Shown here: positions 50,849 to 60,301 of the stretch, piece by piece | How positions within the stretch are numbered: the first letter of the stretch is position 1 | How the letters are laid out: each line of letters opens with the position of its first letter | Origin: Microseira sp041929235 | GTDB taxonomy: Bacteria; Cyanobacteriota; Cyanobacteriia; Cyanobacteriales; Aerosakkonemataceae | DNA: 64,000 nucleotides | Assembly: GCF_041929235.1 (NCBI RefSeq) | Contig: NZ_JBHFNP010000310.1 | Span: forward strand, 1-64,000 | Direction of reading: 5' to 3' | Translations under genes and position numbers: made by a program | The notes under the pieces: generated by a model | Told to the model about the DNA's origin: nothing | The model's input: the letters and a program-made list of their open reading frames with translations, nothing else | Databases searched by the model: none

Positions 50849-53524
50849 ATGAGAGTTACGAACATTCAAGAATTAGAAGAATTGATTAGGCGAGTGAAAG
50901 CAGCGCAAGCTGAATACGCCACCTACACGCAAGAGCAAGTCGATGCCATCTTCAAAAAAGCTGCCCTAGCCGCCAATGCTGCTAGAATTCCCCTCGCCAA
51001 AATGGCAGTAGCAGAAACTGGCATGGGAGTGGTAGAAGATAAAGTGATTAAAAACCACTTTGCTTCAGAAATCATCTACAACAAATACAAACAGGACAAA
51101 ACCTGCGGCGTCATTGAAGAAGACAAAGCATTTGGCATTCAAAAAATTGCCGAACCAGTGGGGATTTTAGCCGGAATTGTTCCCACCACCAACCCAACTG
51201 CCACCGCAATTTTTAAAGCCCTGATCGCCCTTAAAACCCGCAACGCGATTATTTTTTCACCCCACCCACGGGCGAAAAGCTGCACGATTGAAGCCGCAAA
51301 AATTATCCTCCAAGCAGCCGTAGATGCCGGGGCGCCCGAAAACATTATCGGTTGGATTGACGATCCTTCCGTGCCGCTGTCGCAAGCTTTAATGCAGCAT
51401 CCGGATATTAGCTTAATTCTGGCCACGGGTGGGCCGGGAATGGTCAAAGCGGCTTATTCTTCCGGACGTCCTTCACTGGGAGTCGGGGCAGGAAATACGC
51501 CCGCAGTGATTGATTCTACCGCGCATTTAAAACTAGCTGTTTCCTCGATTATTCTCAGCAAAACCTTCGACAACGGCATGATTTGTGCCAGCGAACAATC
51601 GGTGATTGTTGTGGATGATGTTTATGAGGAAGTCAAGCAAGAGTTTATCACGCGGGGAGCTTATTTTGTCACTCCCGAAGAGCGGGAAAAACTCGGCAAT
51701 CAAATTATTGTCAACGGACATCTCAACGCGGAAATAGTCGGACAACCAGTCCAAAAGCTGGCAGGATTAGCCGGGTTTTCCATTCCAGAAGATACTAGAG
51801 TGCTAATTGGTGAAGTCGAAAAGGTTGGCAAAGACGAACCATTTGCTTATGAAAAACTTTCGCCGATTCTGGCAATGTATCGGGCGAAAGACTACGAGGA
51901 CGCGGTAGAAAAAGCCGAGCAATTGGTAGAATTTGGCGGACGGGGTCACACCGCAGTTCTTTACACATCTCCGGCGAATACAGAACATATCAAGCGGTTT
52001 GAAGATAAAGTACAAACCGCGAGGGTGTTGATCAATACCCCTTCTTCCCAAGGTGCGATTGGCGACCTTTACAACTTCCGCCTCGATCCATCTTTAACTT
52101 TAGGTTGCGGAACTTGGGGCGGTAATTCAATCAGCGAAAACGTCGAACCCCGTCACCTGCTAAATATTAAAACAGTAGCAGAACGGCGGGAAAATATGCT
52201 TTGGTTCCGCATCCCGCCAAAAGTTTACTTTAAATCTGGGGCGCTACCCGTTGCGATTCGGGAATTAGCTGGAAAACGGCGAGCATTTATCATCACAGAT
52301 AAACCGCTTTACGACTTGGGGGTTACCAATACCCTCGAAGCAGCTCTGGATGAAATTGGATTGAAATACGATATCTTTTACGATGTCGAACCCGATCCTT
52401 CCCTGGAAACCGTGCAGCGAGGATTGGAATTAATTAATACCTTCCAACCCGATGTCATTATTGCAATGGGTGGCGGTTCTCCGATGGATGCTGCCAAAAT
52501 TATCTGGTTGCTTTACGAACATCCAGAAATCGAATTTGAAGGACTGGCGATGCGGTTTATGGATATCCGCAAGCGAGTCTACGAATTACCCCCGTTAGGC
52601 GATAAAGCGATTCTGGTGGCAATTCCTACCACATCGGGAACGGGTTCGGAAGTAACGCCATTTGCAGTTGTCACAGATCGGCGCACCGATATTAAATACC
52701 CGCTGGCGGACTATGCGCTGACTCCCACAATGGCGATCGTCGATCCAGAGTTAGTTTTACATATGCCCAAAAAGCTGACTGCTTATGGGGGTATTGATGC
52801 ATTAACTCACGCCCTGGAAGCTTTCGTATCGGTTTTGGCTTCCGAGTATACCAACGGTTTAGCTTTAGAAGCGATCCGACTGATCTTTAAATACCTGCCG
52901 AGTGCATACAAAAATGGAGCCAACGACCCCAAAGCGCGGGAGAAAATGCACTATGCTGCCACAATTGCGGGGATGGCATTTGCCAATGGTTTCCTGGGTA
53001 TTTGTCACTCGATGGCGCACCAATTGGGAGCAACATTCCACATTCCCCACGGTTTAGCAAATGCGCTGATGATTTCCCACACGATTCGTTACAACGCCAC
53101 CGATGCGCCGTTTAAACAAGCGACTTTCTCGCAATACAAGTATCCTAATGCCATGTGGCGTTATGCGCGGATCGCGAGTTATTTGGGATTGGGAGGCGAT
53201 ACGGAAGCCGAAAAAGTTAATCGGTTAATTGCGGCGGTGGAAGATCTCAAGCGTCAAGTCGAAATTCCTTCAGCGATTAAGGATGTGATTAAAGAAACCC
53301 CGGCGGAATTTTACGCCAAGTTGGACGACCTTGCCGATCGAGCATTTGACGATCAGTGTACCGGATCGAACCCCCGCTATCCCTTGATTAGCGATTTGAA
53401 GCAACTATTTGTGGATGCTTACGAAGGCGTGCCTGTGGTTGATTTTACGGCGATGCAGGCTAATGGCAACGGTCATGGAACCAACAAGGTTGAGGTCAAC
53501 CCCGATCCCCAACCTGTAGGCTAA
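50849..53524 (+). CDS. adhE: Bifunctional acetaldehyde-CoA / alcohol dehydrogenase
   Basis: This 891-aa enzyme turns acetyl-CoA into ethanol through acetaldehyde, regenerating NAD in dark fermentation. Residues 1-440 are the aldehyde dehydrogenase part with the catalytic Cys in NGMICASEQSV near 247. Residues about 455-870 are an iron-dependent alcohol dehydrogenase with GGGSPMDAAK, PTTSGTGSEVTPFAV, and the metal-binding HSMAHQLGATFHIPHG. It assembles into spirosome filaments in other bacteria. It is complete, starting at ATG 50849, and monocistronic. Confidence 0.97.
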   Translation: MRVTNIQELEELIRRVKAAQAEYATYTQEQVDAIFKKAALAANAARIPLAKMAVAETGMGVVEDKVIKNHFASEIIYNKYKQDKTCGVIEEDKAFGIQKIAEPVGILAGIVPTTNPTATAIFKALIALKTRNAIIFSPHPRAKSCTIEAAKIILQAAVDAGAPENIIGWIDDPSVPLSQALMQHPDISLILATGGPGMVKAAYSSGRPSLGVGAGNTPAVIDSTAHLKLAVSSIILSKTFDNGMICASEQSVIVVDDVYEEVKQEFITRGAYFVTPEEREKLGNQIIVNGHLNAEIVGQPVQKLAGLAGFSIPEDTRVLIGEVEKVGKDEPFAYEKLSPILAMYRAKDYEDAVEKAEQLVEFGGRGHTAVLYTSPANTEHIKRFEDKVQTARVLINTPSSQGAIGDLYNFRLDPSLTLGCGTWGGNSISENVEPRHLLNIKTVAERRENMLWFRIPPKVYFKSGALPVAIRELAGKRRAFIITDKPLYDLGVTNTLEAALDEIGLKYDIFYDVEPDPSLETVQRGLELINTFQPDVIIAMGGGSPMDAAKIIWLLYEHPEIEFEGLAMRFMDIRKRVYELPPLGDKAILVAIPTTSGTGSEVTPFAVVTDRRTDIKYPLADYALTPTMAIVDPELVLHMPKKLTAYGGIDALTHALEAFVSVLASEYTNGLALEAIRLIFKYLPSAYKNGANDPKAREKMHYAATIAGMAFANGFLGICHSMAHQLGATFHIPHGLANALMISHTIRYNATDAPFKQATFSQYKYPNAMWRYARIASYLGLGGDTEAEKVNRLIAAVEDLKRQVEIPSAIKDVIKETPAEFYAKLDDLADRAFDDQCTGSNPRYPLISDLKQLFVDAYEGVPVVDFTAMQANGNGHGTNKVEVNPDPQPVG

Positions 53525-53531
53525 TCAAAAC

Positions 53532-53554
53532 ATGGGGTGGCCAACCCACCCCAT
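53532..53554 (+). terminator. Hairpin after adhE
   Basis: ATGGGGTGG and CCACCCCAT pair around CCAAC, seven bases after the adhE stop. There is no U tract, so termination efficiency is uncertain. Confidence 0.5.
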
Positions 53555-53720
53555 CAATTACCTCACCTGAAGCTTAGAGTCGTAAGCCATACTTTGCCCA
53601 TCCTTGCTAAACTTGCCATTTCCCTGAAGACAGGTAGCCGATCGAACCACGCATTAGAATAGATATCGCTGCGCGAACTCTGCTGCAACCTTTTGGATGA
53701 CTTAAAAAAAGTTTTCGCGC

Positions 53721-54134
53721 TTATTTTCCAGCACAGTAGGTATTAATCTCTTGAACTAATACTCGATCTTGCTTGTTCGCTTCTTGGAGAGATTCGAGGT
53801 AAGATTTTATACCTTGACGGTCTTGTTTGGAGATAGCGATCGCCGTATTTCGGAATAATTGGCTCAGATCGCCATACATCAAGACAAAGCTACCTCGCAG
53901 ACCTCGAAGTTTTTCATCCTTGACTTCAACGGTTTTCAGTTCTTGGACAATTTGGTCTAGTCCATCTGCTGCGCCTATCAGGTCTGCGGGCAAACCCGTC
54001 TTAGCACTTTGAGTCACTCTGTCAGCTTTATTGATCGCCTCAGTCAGCTTGTTACACTGGGATACTCTATGGGAAGTGCAACTGACGACTAAAAAACTGA
54101 TAGCAACGGTAACTGTTACAATATTTTTGCACAT
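53721..54134 (-). CDS. Small lipoprotein of unknown function
   Basis: This 137-aa protein has a lipoprotein signal peptide, MCKNIVTVTVAISFLVVSCTS, with the lipobox Cys at residue 19, so it should be anchored to a membrane facing the periplasm. The mature part is mostly helical (NKLTEAINKADRVTQSAKTG, RNTAIAISKQDRQGIKSYLE) with a second Cys near the end. It resembles small cyanobacterial proteins without known role. No operon partner is visible. Confidence 0.7.
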   Translation of the reverse strand: MCKNIVTVTVAISFLVVSCTSHRVSQCNKLTEAINKADRVTQSAKTGLPADLIGAADGLDQIVQELKTVEVKDEKLRGLRGSFVLMYGDLSQLFRNTAIAISKQDRQGIKSYLESLQEANKQDRVLVQEINTYCAGK

Positions 54135-54526
54135 TTAATTCGCCTTTTTATCATCTTTTTATTTTTCCTGCCGATGGGGTACGACTGCAATCTACAAGCT
54201 TTGCTTGACTGTTCACGCTATCTTTTGCCGCGACACGCGCCTTCGCGGGGGGTGCAACAACTTTGAGAACTTACCGCGAACAACATAAATAAACGCGGGT
54301 ATGAGGCTCTCTTGACGGTTGTTAAGCGAACCTACTTACTTAAAAGCGTAGTTTCCCCCAGAATTCCATATTTCTGGGGTTATATCGGCTTTACACAAAC
54401 TTTATAAAAGCTGATTATAAATGAAGATTTGAACAAGGTCGTGTCTGAAACACACTCATCTGGAACGGGAATTATATATTGTGTTTAGCCTAAGTACTTT
54501 TACGGTTGTTCCAGAGTCTACCCGTT
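54135..54526. other. Divergent intergenic region
   Basis: No gene is visible between the lipoprotein and sugar transferase genes. It contains only ordinary upstream sequence and a GGGGTTATATCGG stretch near 54375; I could not define promoters with confidence. Confidence 0.4.
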
Positions 54527-55204
54527 ATGACGCATTCAGCAATGTCACCAATAATTTTTAGTTCAACAGTAAGTACTCCCGTTTCCGAATCGGTGCATCA
54601 CCCCTCAACGCGCTCGATTTTCAAGCGTCTGCTGGACATCGCGGGCAGTATAGTAGGGTTGATCTTGCTGGGTATTGTTTTCGTACCGATAGCGATCGCG
54701 ATCAAGCTGGACAGTCCCGGCCCCATTTTCTTCACCCAAGAGCGCCACGGACTGTACGGGTGTCCGTTTACAATTCGCAAGTTCCGCTCGATGGTCGTTA
54801 ATGCCGAGCAACTCAAGTCTCAGATTAAGAATGAAGCTAAGGGACTGATATTCAAGAATGAAAACGACCCCCGCGTCACCAGGGTAGGAAGTTTCTTACG
54901 TAAAACCAGTTTAGATGAACTACCGCAGTTTTGGAACGTCCTGATGGGAGAAATGAGCTTGGTTGGTACGCGTCCACCCACATCGGATGAAGTTGCTCGC
55001 TATAACTCCCATCACTGGCAGCGGTTAAATGTTAAGCCCGGTTTGACGGGTGTATGGCAGGTCAGTGGTCGTTCCCAGATTAAGGATTTTGAACAGATAG
55101 TGGCGCTAGACCTGAATTACCAAAAGCTATGGAACCCTTTATACGATATCCAAATTGTTTTGAAGACGATTCAGGTAGTCTTTTGCGGAAAGGGTGCTTG
55201 CTAA
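54527..55204 (+). CDS. Undecaprenyl-phosphate sugar-1-phosphate transferase
   Basis: This 225-aa bacterial sugar transferase starts polysaccharide assembly by moving a sugar phosphate to the lipid carrier. ATG 54527 gives MTHSAMSPIIF. One helix (DIAGSIVGLILLGIVFVPIAIAI) is followed by DSPGPIFFTQERHG, the catalytic basic/acid region KFRSM, SLDELPQFWNVLMGEMSLVGTRPP, and GLTGVWQVSGRS. It is the short form without the N-terminal CoA-binding-like half. It may use the carrier made by UppS. No glycan cluster is adjacent. Confidence 0.92.
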   Translation: MTHSAMSPIIFSSTVSTPVSESVHHPSTRSIFKRLLDIAGSIVGLILLGIVFVPIAIAIKLDSPGPIFFTQERHGLYGCPFTIRKFRSMVVNAEQLKSQIKNEAKGLIFKNENDPRVTRVGSFLRKTSLDELPQFWNVLMGEMSLVGTRPPTSDEVARYNSHHWQRLNVKPGLTGVWQVSGRSQIKDFEQIVALDLNYQKLWNPLYDIQIVLKTIQVVFCGKGAC

Positions 55205-55249
55205 TTGCTAGCCTTTGTGGGAATCGGGTCGCTCGTAATTTCTCCTTTG

Positions 55250-55279
55250 TTGGGGGGTTAAGCACTCCCCAGATTTTTT
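55250..55279. terminator. Hairpin and U tract between convergent genes
   Basis: TGGGG and CCCCA arms around TTAAGCA are followed by GATTTTTTG, placed between the sugar transferase end and the pentapeptide gene end. Confidence 0.55.
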
Positions 55280-55283
55280 GATG

Positions 55284-56222
55284 TTAATTAACGACTGCCT
55301 GTCTGGCAAGATTGGGGGCACAGTTCAGCGTTGCCTTGGTTGCTTGAAAAGTCCATGGGGTCGTGCCTTTAGCGATCGCGCACAGATAGCGTCTCATCTC
55401 ATCAGGCATCGTCACGCCGGAAAATTCCGCTCCATCAATTGTCGCACCCAGCAAGGAAGCCTCGTTCAAATTCGCCTCGCGCAAGTCAGCTTTACTCAAA
55501 TTTGCCCATTTCAGGTTCGCCTTTTTTAAACTTGCCCGCGTCAAGTCTGCCCCGGTCAGATCGGCTTCCATCAAGTTAACGCCGCACATCTGTGCTTCGC
55601 TTAAATTGCTCGCGGCGAGATTGGCTACTTGCAGTTGAGTACCGCTCAATTTGGCTTCGCTCAAGTTCGCACCATTGAGATCGACGCCGTTGAGGTCAAC
55701 CCCATTTAAAAAAGCTTCTGACAAATTCACCCCATTTAAGAACGCTCCATACAGCGTTGCCCCGCTCAGTCTAGCACCGGACAAGTTCGCCCAATTCAGG
55801 TTAGCACCGTTAAGGTTAGCGCCTCGAAGATTAATTCCTTGTAAATTGGCACCGCAGAGATTGCTTTTTTCCAGGTTAGCCCCGCGCAGATTCACCCCTG
55901 TCAGATTTGCACCGCTGAGTTTGGCTTTGGTTAAGTTTGACTTCACCATAAAAGCGCCGTTGAGGTTGGCTTTTGTTAAATCTGCATCGGTTAGCTGACC
56001 TTCGCTCAGTTTAACAAAACTTAAATTTGCCCAATTGAGAAACGCTCCGCTCAAATTTGATTTTGTGAGGAAAGTTCGGCTTAAATTAGCTCCTGTCAGA
56101 TTTGCGCCGGAGAAATTCACCTCGATTAAGGTTATTCCACTCAGGTCTGCGCCTCGCAGATCTACACCGGCAAAATCTCTATGTCCCATTTCGTAAAGTC
56201 TTAGCAGATAGCTAACTTGCAT
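55284..56222 (-). CDS. Pentapeptide-repeat protein
   Basis: This 312-aa protein consists, from about residue 17 to 265, of pentapeptide repeats of the A(D/N)LxX pattern (for example LRGADLSGITLIEVNFSGAN), which fold as a four-sided beta helix. A short N-terminal part, MQVSYLLRLYEMGHRDF, and a C-terminal helical tail (MRRYLCAIAKGTTPW) cap it. No other domain is present. Such proteins are abundant in cyanobacteria and their roles are mostly unknown. Nothing is missing in the frame. Confidence 0.95.
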   Translation of the reverse strand: MQVSYLLRLYEMGHRDFAGVDLRGADLSGITLIEVNFSGANLTGANLSRTFLTKSNLSGAFLNWANLSFVKLSEGQLTDADLTKANLNGAFMVKSNLTKAKLSGANLTGVNLRGANLEKSNLCGANLQGINLRGANLNGANLNWANLSGARLSGATLYGAFLNGVNLSEAFLNGVDLNGVDLNGANLSEAKLSGTQLQVANLAASNLSEAQMCGVNLMEADLTGADLTRASLKKANLKWANLSKADLREANLNEASLLGATIDGAEFSGVTMPDEMRRYLCAIAKGTTPWTFQATKATLNCAPNLARQAVVN

Positions 56223-56663
56223 AATGCGAAGTCTCCAGTCCGTACTGTTTTACCCTTGAAAAATCTACCTAACGTAAGTTGCTAGTTACATCGAGCGGTG
56301 CTGGTAATGGGTAATGGGTAATTGTCAATACTGCCAAAGCCTGTTACTCCAATTACCAATTACCGCTTTTACCCATTAGCGCTTTTACCTATTACCCATG
56401 ACCCATCACCGCTTGACCCATATGGATATTACTCTGGTTTGCCGCCGGTATGTTTTAAGAAAAAAATCAATTTGTCAAGGATTTTTAAGATTTATTTTAT
56501 AATTAACCGTATTTACACGGAAAAATCGTTTTTAAAGATGGGATGACGTAGTTTTGGCTACTTTTAAAAGGTAGAGAATTGGATAATTTGAGGGGTTGGC
56601 TGCTCTACAAAACCAAACTCTCTGATAAAAAACGTAATAAAACGGCAATTGTCGCTGCTATTT
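56223..56663. other. Gene-less stretch with heptamers and one MITE arm
   Basis: A single arm TAACGTAAGTTGCTAGTTAC lies near 56270, followed by heptamer repeats at 56300-56410. The remainder upstream of the polyphosphate enzyme shows no gene. Confidence 0.55.
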
Positions 56664-58151
56664 ATGCTAGATACCCTCCATCTGGAACTGACCCTAGATA
56701 AAACTACCTACGCAACGCAGATAGAAGCGTTAATGCGTCAGATGCGAAGTCTCCAACAAGCGTGTTGGGAAAAAAAACTGCCCGCGATCGTGGTGCTGGA
56801 AGGATGGGCGGCTGCGGGTAAAGGCTCTATAGTCAAGAAAATGGTTGCCTACATGGACCCGCGCGGGTTTGCGGTCCACCCGATTTGGCCTCCCAGTCCA
56901 GAGGAAATGAAATACCCCTTCTTGCGAAGATTTTGGGGGAAACTGCCGCGACGGGGCAGCATCGGGTTTTTTTATCACAGCTGGTACATCCATATTTTAG
57001 AAGACCGCTTGTTTGAGCGCATCGAACCAGAGGAAGTACCGATGGTGATGCAGCAGATCAACGCCTTTGAGCGGCAGTTGGTGGATGATGGGGCAGCGAT
57101 CGCTAAATTTTGGATTCATTTAAGTCATAAAGAATTAAAACGCCGCCTGAAAAAATATGCAGACGATCCGCTACAATCCTGGCGTGTGCGCCCAGAAGAC
57201 TGGCAGCAACAAAAACATTACGACCAATATGTCAACCTAGCCGAAGAAATGCTGATCCACACCAGCACCGGACCCGCCCCTTGGACGTTGGTGGAAGGGA
57301 ACTGCCCACGCTGGACAAAAGTGAAAGTCCTCACCCAACTGGCAGCCACCCTCACCGAATCACTCGACCGACTCCACTCGCGCGCGCCTGTGCCGTTATT
57401 GCCCCCGCAAGAACACCTAACGCCAGCCGAACCAGACTACCTGGCTCAGGTAGATGTAACCGCAGCACTGTCGCGGCAGGATTATAAACAGCAGTTACGG
57501 AAAGAACAAGTGCTGTTGCGCCAACTCCAGCTGAACATCCACCAAAATCAAATACCCGTATTGGTATTGTTTGAAGGGTGGGACGCTGCCGGAAAAGGAG
57601 GTGCGATCAAACGACTCACCGACGTACTAGATCCCCGCAGTTATCAAGTCCATGCCTTTGCCGCACCCAGCGATGAAGAAAAAGCCCACCACTACCTCTG
57701 GCGATTCTGGCGGCGCTTACCAACATCTGGCACCATCGGCATTTTTGACCGCAGCTGGTACGGACGAGTATTAGTCGAGCGCATCGAAGGATTTGCCGCC
57801 GACAACGAATGGCGTCGCGCCTATCAGGAAATCAACGAGTTTGAAGCCCAACTCACAGGTGCCGGTTACGTTTTGGTCAAGTTCTGGCTGCACGTAAGTC
57901 CGGAAAAACAGCTAGAGCGATTTATGGAACGCCAAAACGACCCGTTTAAACAATATAAACTCACACAAGAAGATTGGCGCAATCGAGACAAATGGCCTTT
58001 ATACTCAGTTGCCGTGAATCAAATGATACAGCGCACCAGCACACCAACAGCAGCTTGGACGCTAATACCCGCTAACGATAAGTACTACGCCCGTGTTAAG
58101 GTAATTCAGACGGTAATTCAGGCGATCGGGCAAAAGCTGAAAGGCAAATAG
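56664..58151 (+). CDS. pap: Two-domain PPK2 (polyphosphate:AMP phosphotransferase type)
   Basis: This 495-aa protein has two PPK2 kinase domains in tandem. The first has Walker A EGWAAAGKGSIVKK near residue 50 and the second EGWDAAGKGGAIKR near 305; each is followed by the lid region (KFWIHLSH and KFWLHVSPEKQLERF). The two-domain layout is that of PAP, which makes ADP from AMP and polyphosphate. ATG 56664 (MLDTLHLEL) is preferred to TTG 56649. Complete. The exact acceptor nucleotide is inferred from architecture. Confidence 0.88.
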   Translation: MLDTLHLELTLDKTTYATQIEALMRQMRSLQQACWEKKLPAIVVLEGWAAAGKGSIVKKMVAYMDPRGFAVHPIWPPSPEEMKYPFLRRFWGKLPRRGSIGFFYHSWYIHILEDRLFERIEPEEVPMVMQQINAFERQLVDDGAAIAKFWIHLSHKELKRRLKKYADDPLQSWRVRPEDWQQQKHYDQYVNLAEEMLIHTSTGPAPWTLVEGNCPRWTKVKVLTQLAATLTESLDRLHSRAPVPLLPPQEHLTPAEPDYLAQVDVTAALSRQDYKQQLRKEQVLLRQLQLNIHQNQIPVLVLFEGWDAAGKGGAIKRLTDVLDPRSYQVHAFAAPSDEEKAHHYLWRFWRRLPTSGTIGIFDRSWYGRVLVERIEGFAADNEWRRAYQEINEFEAQLTGAGYVLVKFWLHVSPEKQLERFMERQNDPFKQYKLTQEDWRNRDKWPLYSVAVNQMIQRTSTPTAAWTLIPANDKYYARVKVIQTVIQAIGQKLKGK

Positions 58152-58261
58152 GTACATCGGTAACAACTTTCAACCTATCGATTTTAGATTTCCAAGATTC
58201 TAGGGAACCCTTTTAATCTAAAATCTTTGGCCTTGGACATTTTAAGTGAGGAAGTGACCCC

Positions 58262-59395
58262 ATGTTTCTAAATATAATCCAGCTAATACTTTTAGGGCTG
58301 CTCGTTTACATTGTTTGGAACGTTCTCGTTGACCGGAAAGCAGGCGACAAAGTGAAACCCAGGGCTTACCTGGCTTGGGTAGGTGCTTTCATTATACTGA
58401 TATTCATCTTAGTCGCGTTTGTATCGCCGTTCACAAGCTCGGTCGTAGACTTTGGGGCGCTGTTTACTTTCCCGTTAAAACCCTTGGGGCTATCGCTGTT
58501 TTTGTTATTTTTAGCCTTGGGCGGAGTCCAAAAAGGTGGAATAACAAAAGAAGCAACCAACTATCTTTGGTCGGCGTTTTTGATCTTGGTGTTTTTCAGT
58601 CAACCGCTGGTAGCTTCTTGGTTGGCGCAGCAAGGGGAACTGGAAGCGCTCAACGCAGCACAGCTAGCAGCACGACGGAACGAACCCGTTGGAGCAATTG
58701 TATTGTTGGGGCAGTCGGCAACCCAGCTGAATTTACTCGAACCCAGGCAATTACAACTCACCGATACCAGCGCTCGCATCCTGCAAACGGCAGAAGAATA
58801 TCTGCGCCAACGCGCCTTGGGTAGCGATCCGATTGTAGTTGTCAGTGCGGGTGCAAGACTGGGATTCAACACCGCGACTCCCACAGAGGTTAATCTGGTA
58901 GAGGCAAGGGATATTGGTCGGTTATTAGTCCGCCTGGGCGTCCCCAGAGAAAGGATTCTGCTCGAACCGAGTGGCAGTGATTTTCGTACCAGCGCCCTAG
59001 CAGTCAAAAGCCTTGTAGCTCGAGGAGAACTTCCAGATCGGGTTATCCTGGTCACCCCTGCCTTGGGGATGCAACGCGCCAGACAAACGTTTGCCCTGTT
59101 AGGAATTGATACTATTCCCAGTCCTGCCGGGTTCTTATCGTTCCAATCTGGGGCTATCCCTAAAATATTGGTAGACGTATTCCCAAACCCGACTTGCAAA
59201 GATGTATCAACGATTACCATCCGCGACCTTCGCCAGTTGAGAGTTGCTGACTTTATCTCCAATGCGGACTCGCTGTTTATCAGCACCCGCGTCGTCAACG
59301 AATTTTGGACATCGGTTTACTACCTGTTGCGCGGTTGGTTGGCTTCTGGTGTAGAACCAATCCAGCAAGTGAGGAATTTACCCTGTCCCTCGTAA
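58262..59395 (+). CDS. YdcF/ElyC-like (DUF218) membrane protein
   Basis: This 377-aa protein has four helices in the first 120 residues (IIQLILLGLLVYIVWNVLV, then WVGAFIILIFILVAF and others), followed by a DUF218 domain (AIVLLGQSATQLNLLEPRQ, VVVSAGARLGFN, ERILLEPSGSDFRTSALAVK, RVILVTPALGMQRARQTF). Members (SanA, ElyC, YdcF) affect envelope integrity, with unknown reactions. ATG 58262 has GAGGAAG ahead. It lies downstream of the PPK2 gene but 110 bases away. Confidence 0.82.
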   Translation: MFLNIIQLILLGLLVYIVWNVLVDRKAGDKVKPRAYLAWVGAFIILIFILVAFVSPFTSSVVDFGALFTFPLKPLGLSLFLLFLALGGVQKGGITKEATNYLWSAFLILVFFSQPLVASWLAQQGELEALNAAQLAARRNEPVGAIVLLGQSATQLNLLEPRQLQLTDTSARILQTAEEYLRQRALGSDPIVVVSAGARLGFNTATPTEVNLVEARDIGRLLVRLGVPRERILLEPSGSDFRTSALAVKSLVARGELPDRVILVTPALGMQRARQTFALLGIDTIPSPAGFLSFQSGAIPKILVDVFPNPTCKDVSTITIRDLRQLRVADFISNADSLFISTRVVNEFWTSVYYLLRGWLASGVEPIQQVRNLPCPS

Positions 59396-59414
59396 TTAGA
59401 TCTGTTGCTTGAAA

Positions 59415-60293
59415 CTCCCCGGTCTTTTGACACGGGGATTGTGTACTCCGAAGTCAAAACTTGCTCGTGCCTTGGTTTCCCCAAGTAGAGTAGAGGTTTC
59501 GACTCCGGAGATCGTTACTTTGGGGATGCCTTCCCCTAAAGCACAGGCTAAGTTTAAAGAAATTCTTTAACAAAGAAGTTAAGCCAGTTTTAACCTGGAT
59601 TAAACAGAAAGGTATTTGTCAAAAAATTACGGAATTTGCTTTTGATAATTTAGGGAAAGCCTTTAAAAACTTTTTCGACGAGCGGTCAGAGTATCCCAAA
59701 TTTAAAAAGAAAGGCTGTCAGGAGAGTTTTACAATAAATGCAGGTGGAAAACCAATTGCTCTGGGCGGATTTCGGATTAAATTACCGACGATTGGATGGG
59801 TGTCAACTTATGAATCTTTACCTCAAACAAAAACCAAAAAGGTGACTATATCCCAAACAGCGGGCGATTGGTACATTCCTTGTGCCTATGAAATATCACC
59901 CCTAATCACCGATAAGGAATAAGATTATGTCGGGGTAGATTTAGGGATAAAAACTTTAGCGACTTTATCAACAGGAGTGGTTTTTGTCAATCCAAAAGCC
60001 TTAAAAAGAGCCAGATCGCTATTAACAAGATTACAACGTCAACTTGCCAGAAAAGTTAAAGGGAGTAATCGCTATAGAAAAGGGGAATTTTTCGTCGTTG
60101 GATTGAATATTTTGCTTTGAAGTTCAACAGTAAAACTGTAGCTGTTGCACCTCATTACAAGCAAAATCTACGGTCGGGCATTGGGGACGTAAAGCTTGGG
60201 GAGAGGCTTGCTCTACTTTTGTTGGTCGCAAGACCTGCAAAAGCAAGAAGCCTCAATGAACCAAGAATCCCCTCGCCTTTAGGCATGGGGAGT
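59415..60293 (+). mobile_element. Decayed IS200/IS605-type (IS1341-like) element
   Basis: A left hairpin (CTCCCCGGT with ACACGGGGA near 59417-59441) and a right hairpin (CCCTCGCCT with AGGCATGGGG near 60269-60291) enclose a truncated tnpB. No tnpA is present. Confidence 0.7.
59584..60265 (+). pseudogene. tnpB remnant
   Basis: The translation shows TnpB segments: ITEFAFDNLGKAFKNFF, PKFKKKGCQESFTINAGG, then TAA at 59921, YVGVDLGIKTLATLSTG (RuvC I), KALKRARSLLTRLQRQL, and after a large deletion near 60080-60115, FNSKTVAVAPHY and the C-terminal GHWGRKAWGEACSTFVG in another frame. RuvC II and most of the zinc ribbon are gone. It cannot encode an active nuclease. Confidence 0.85.
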
Positions 60294-60301
60294 GTCAATC
60301 C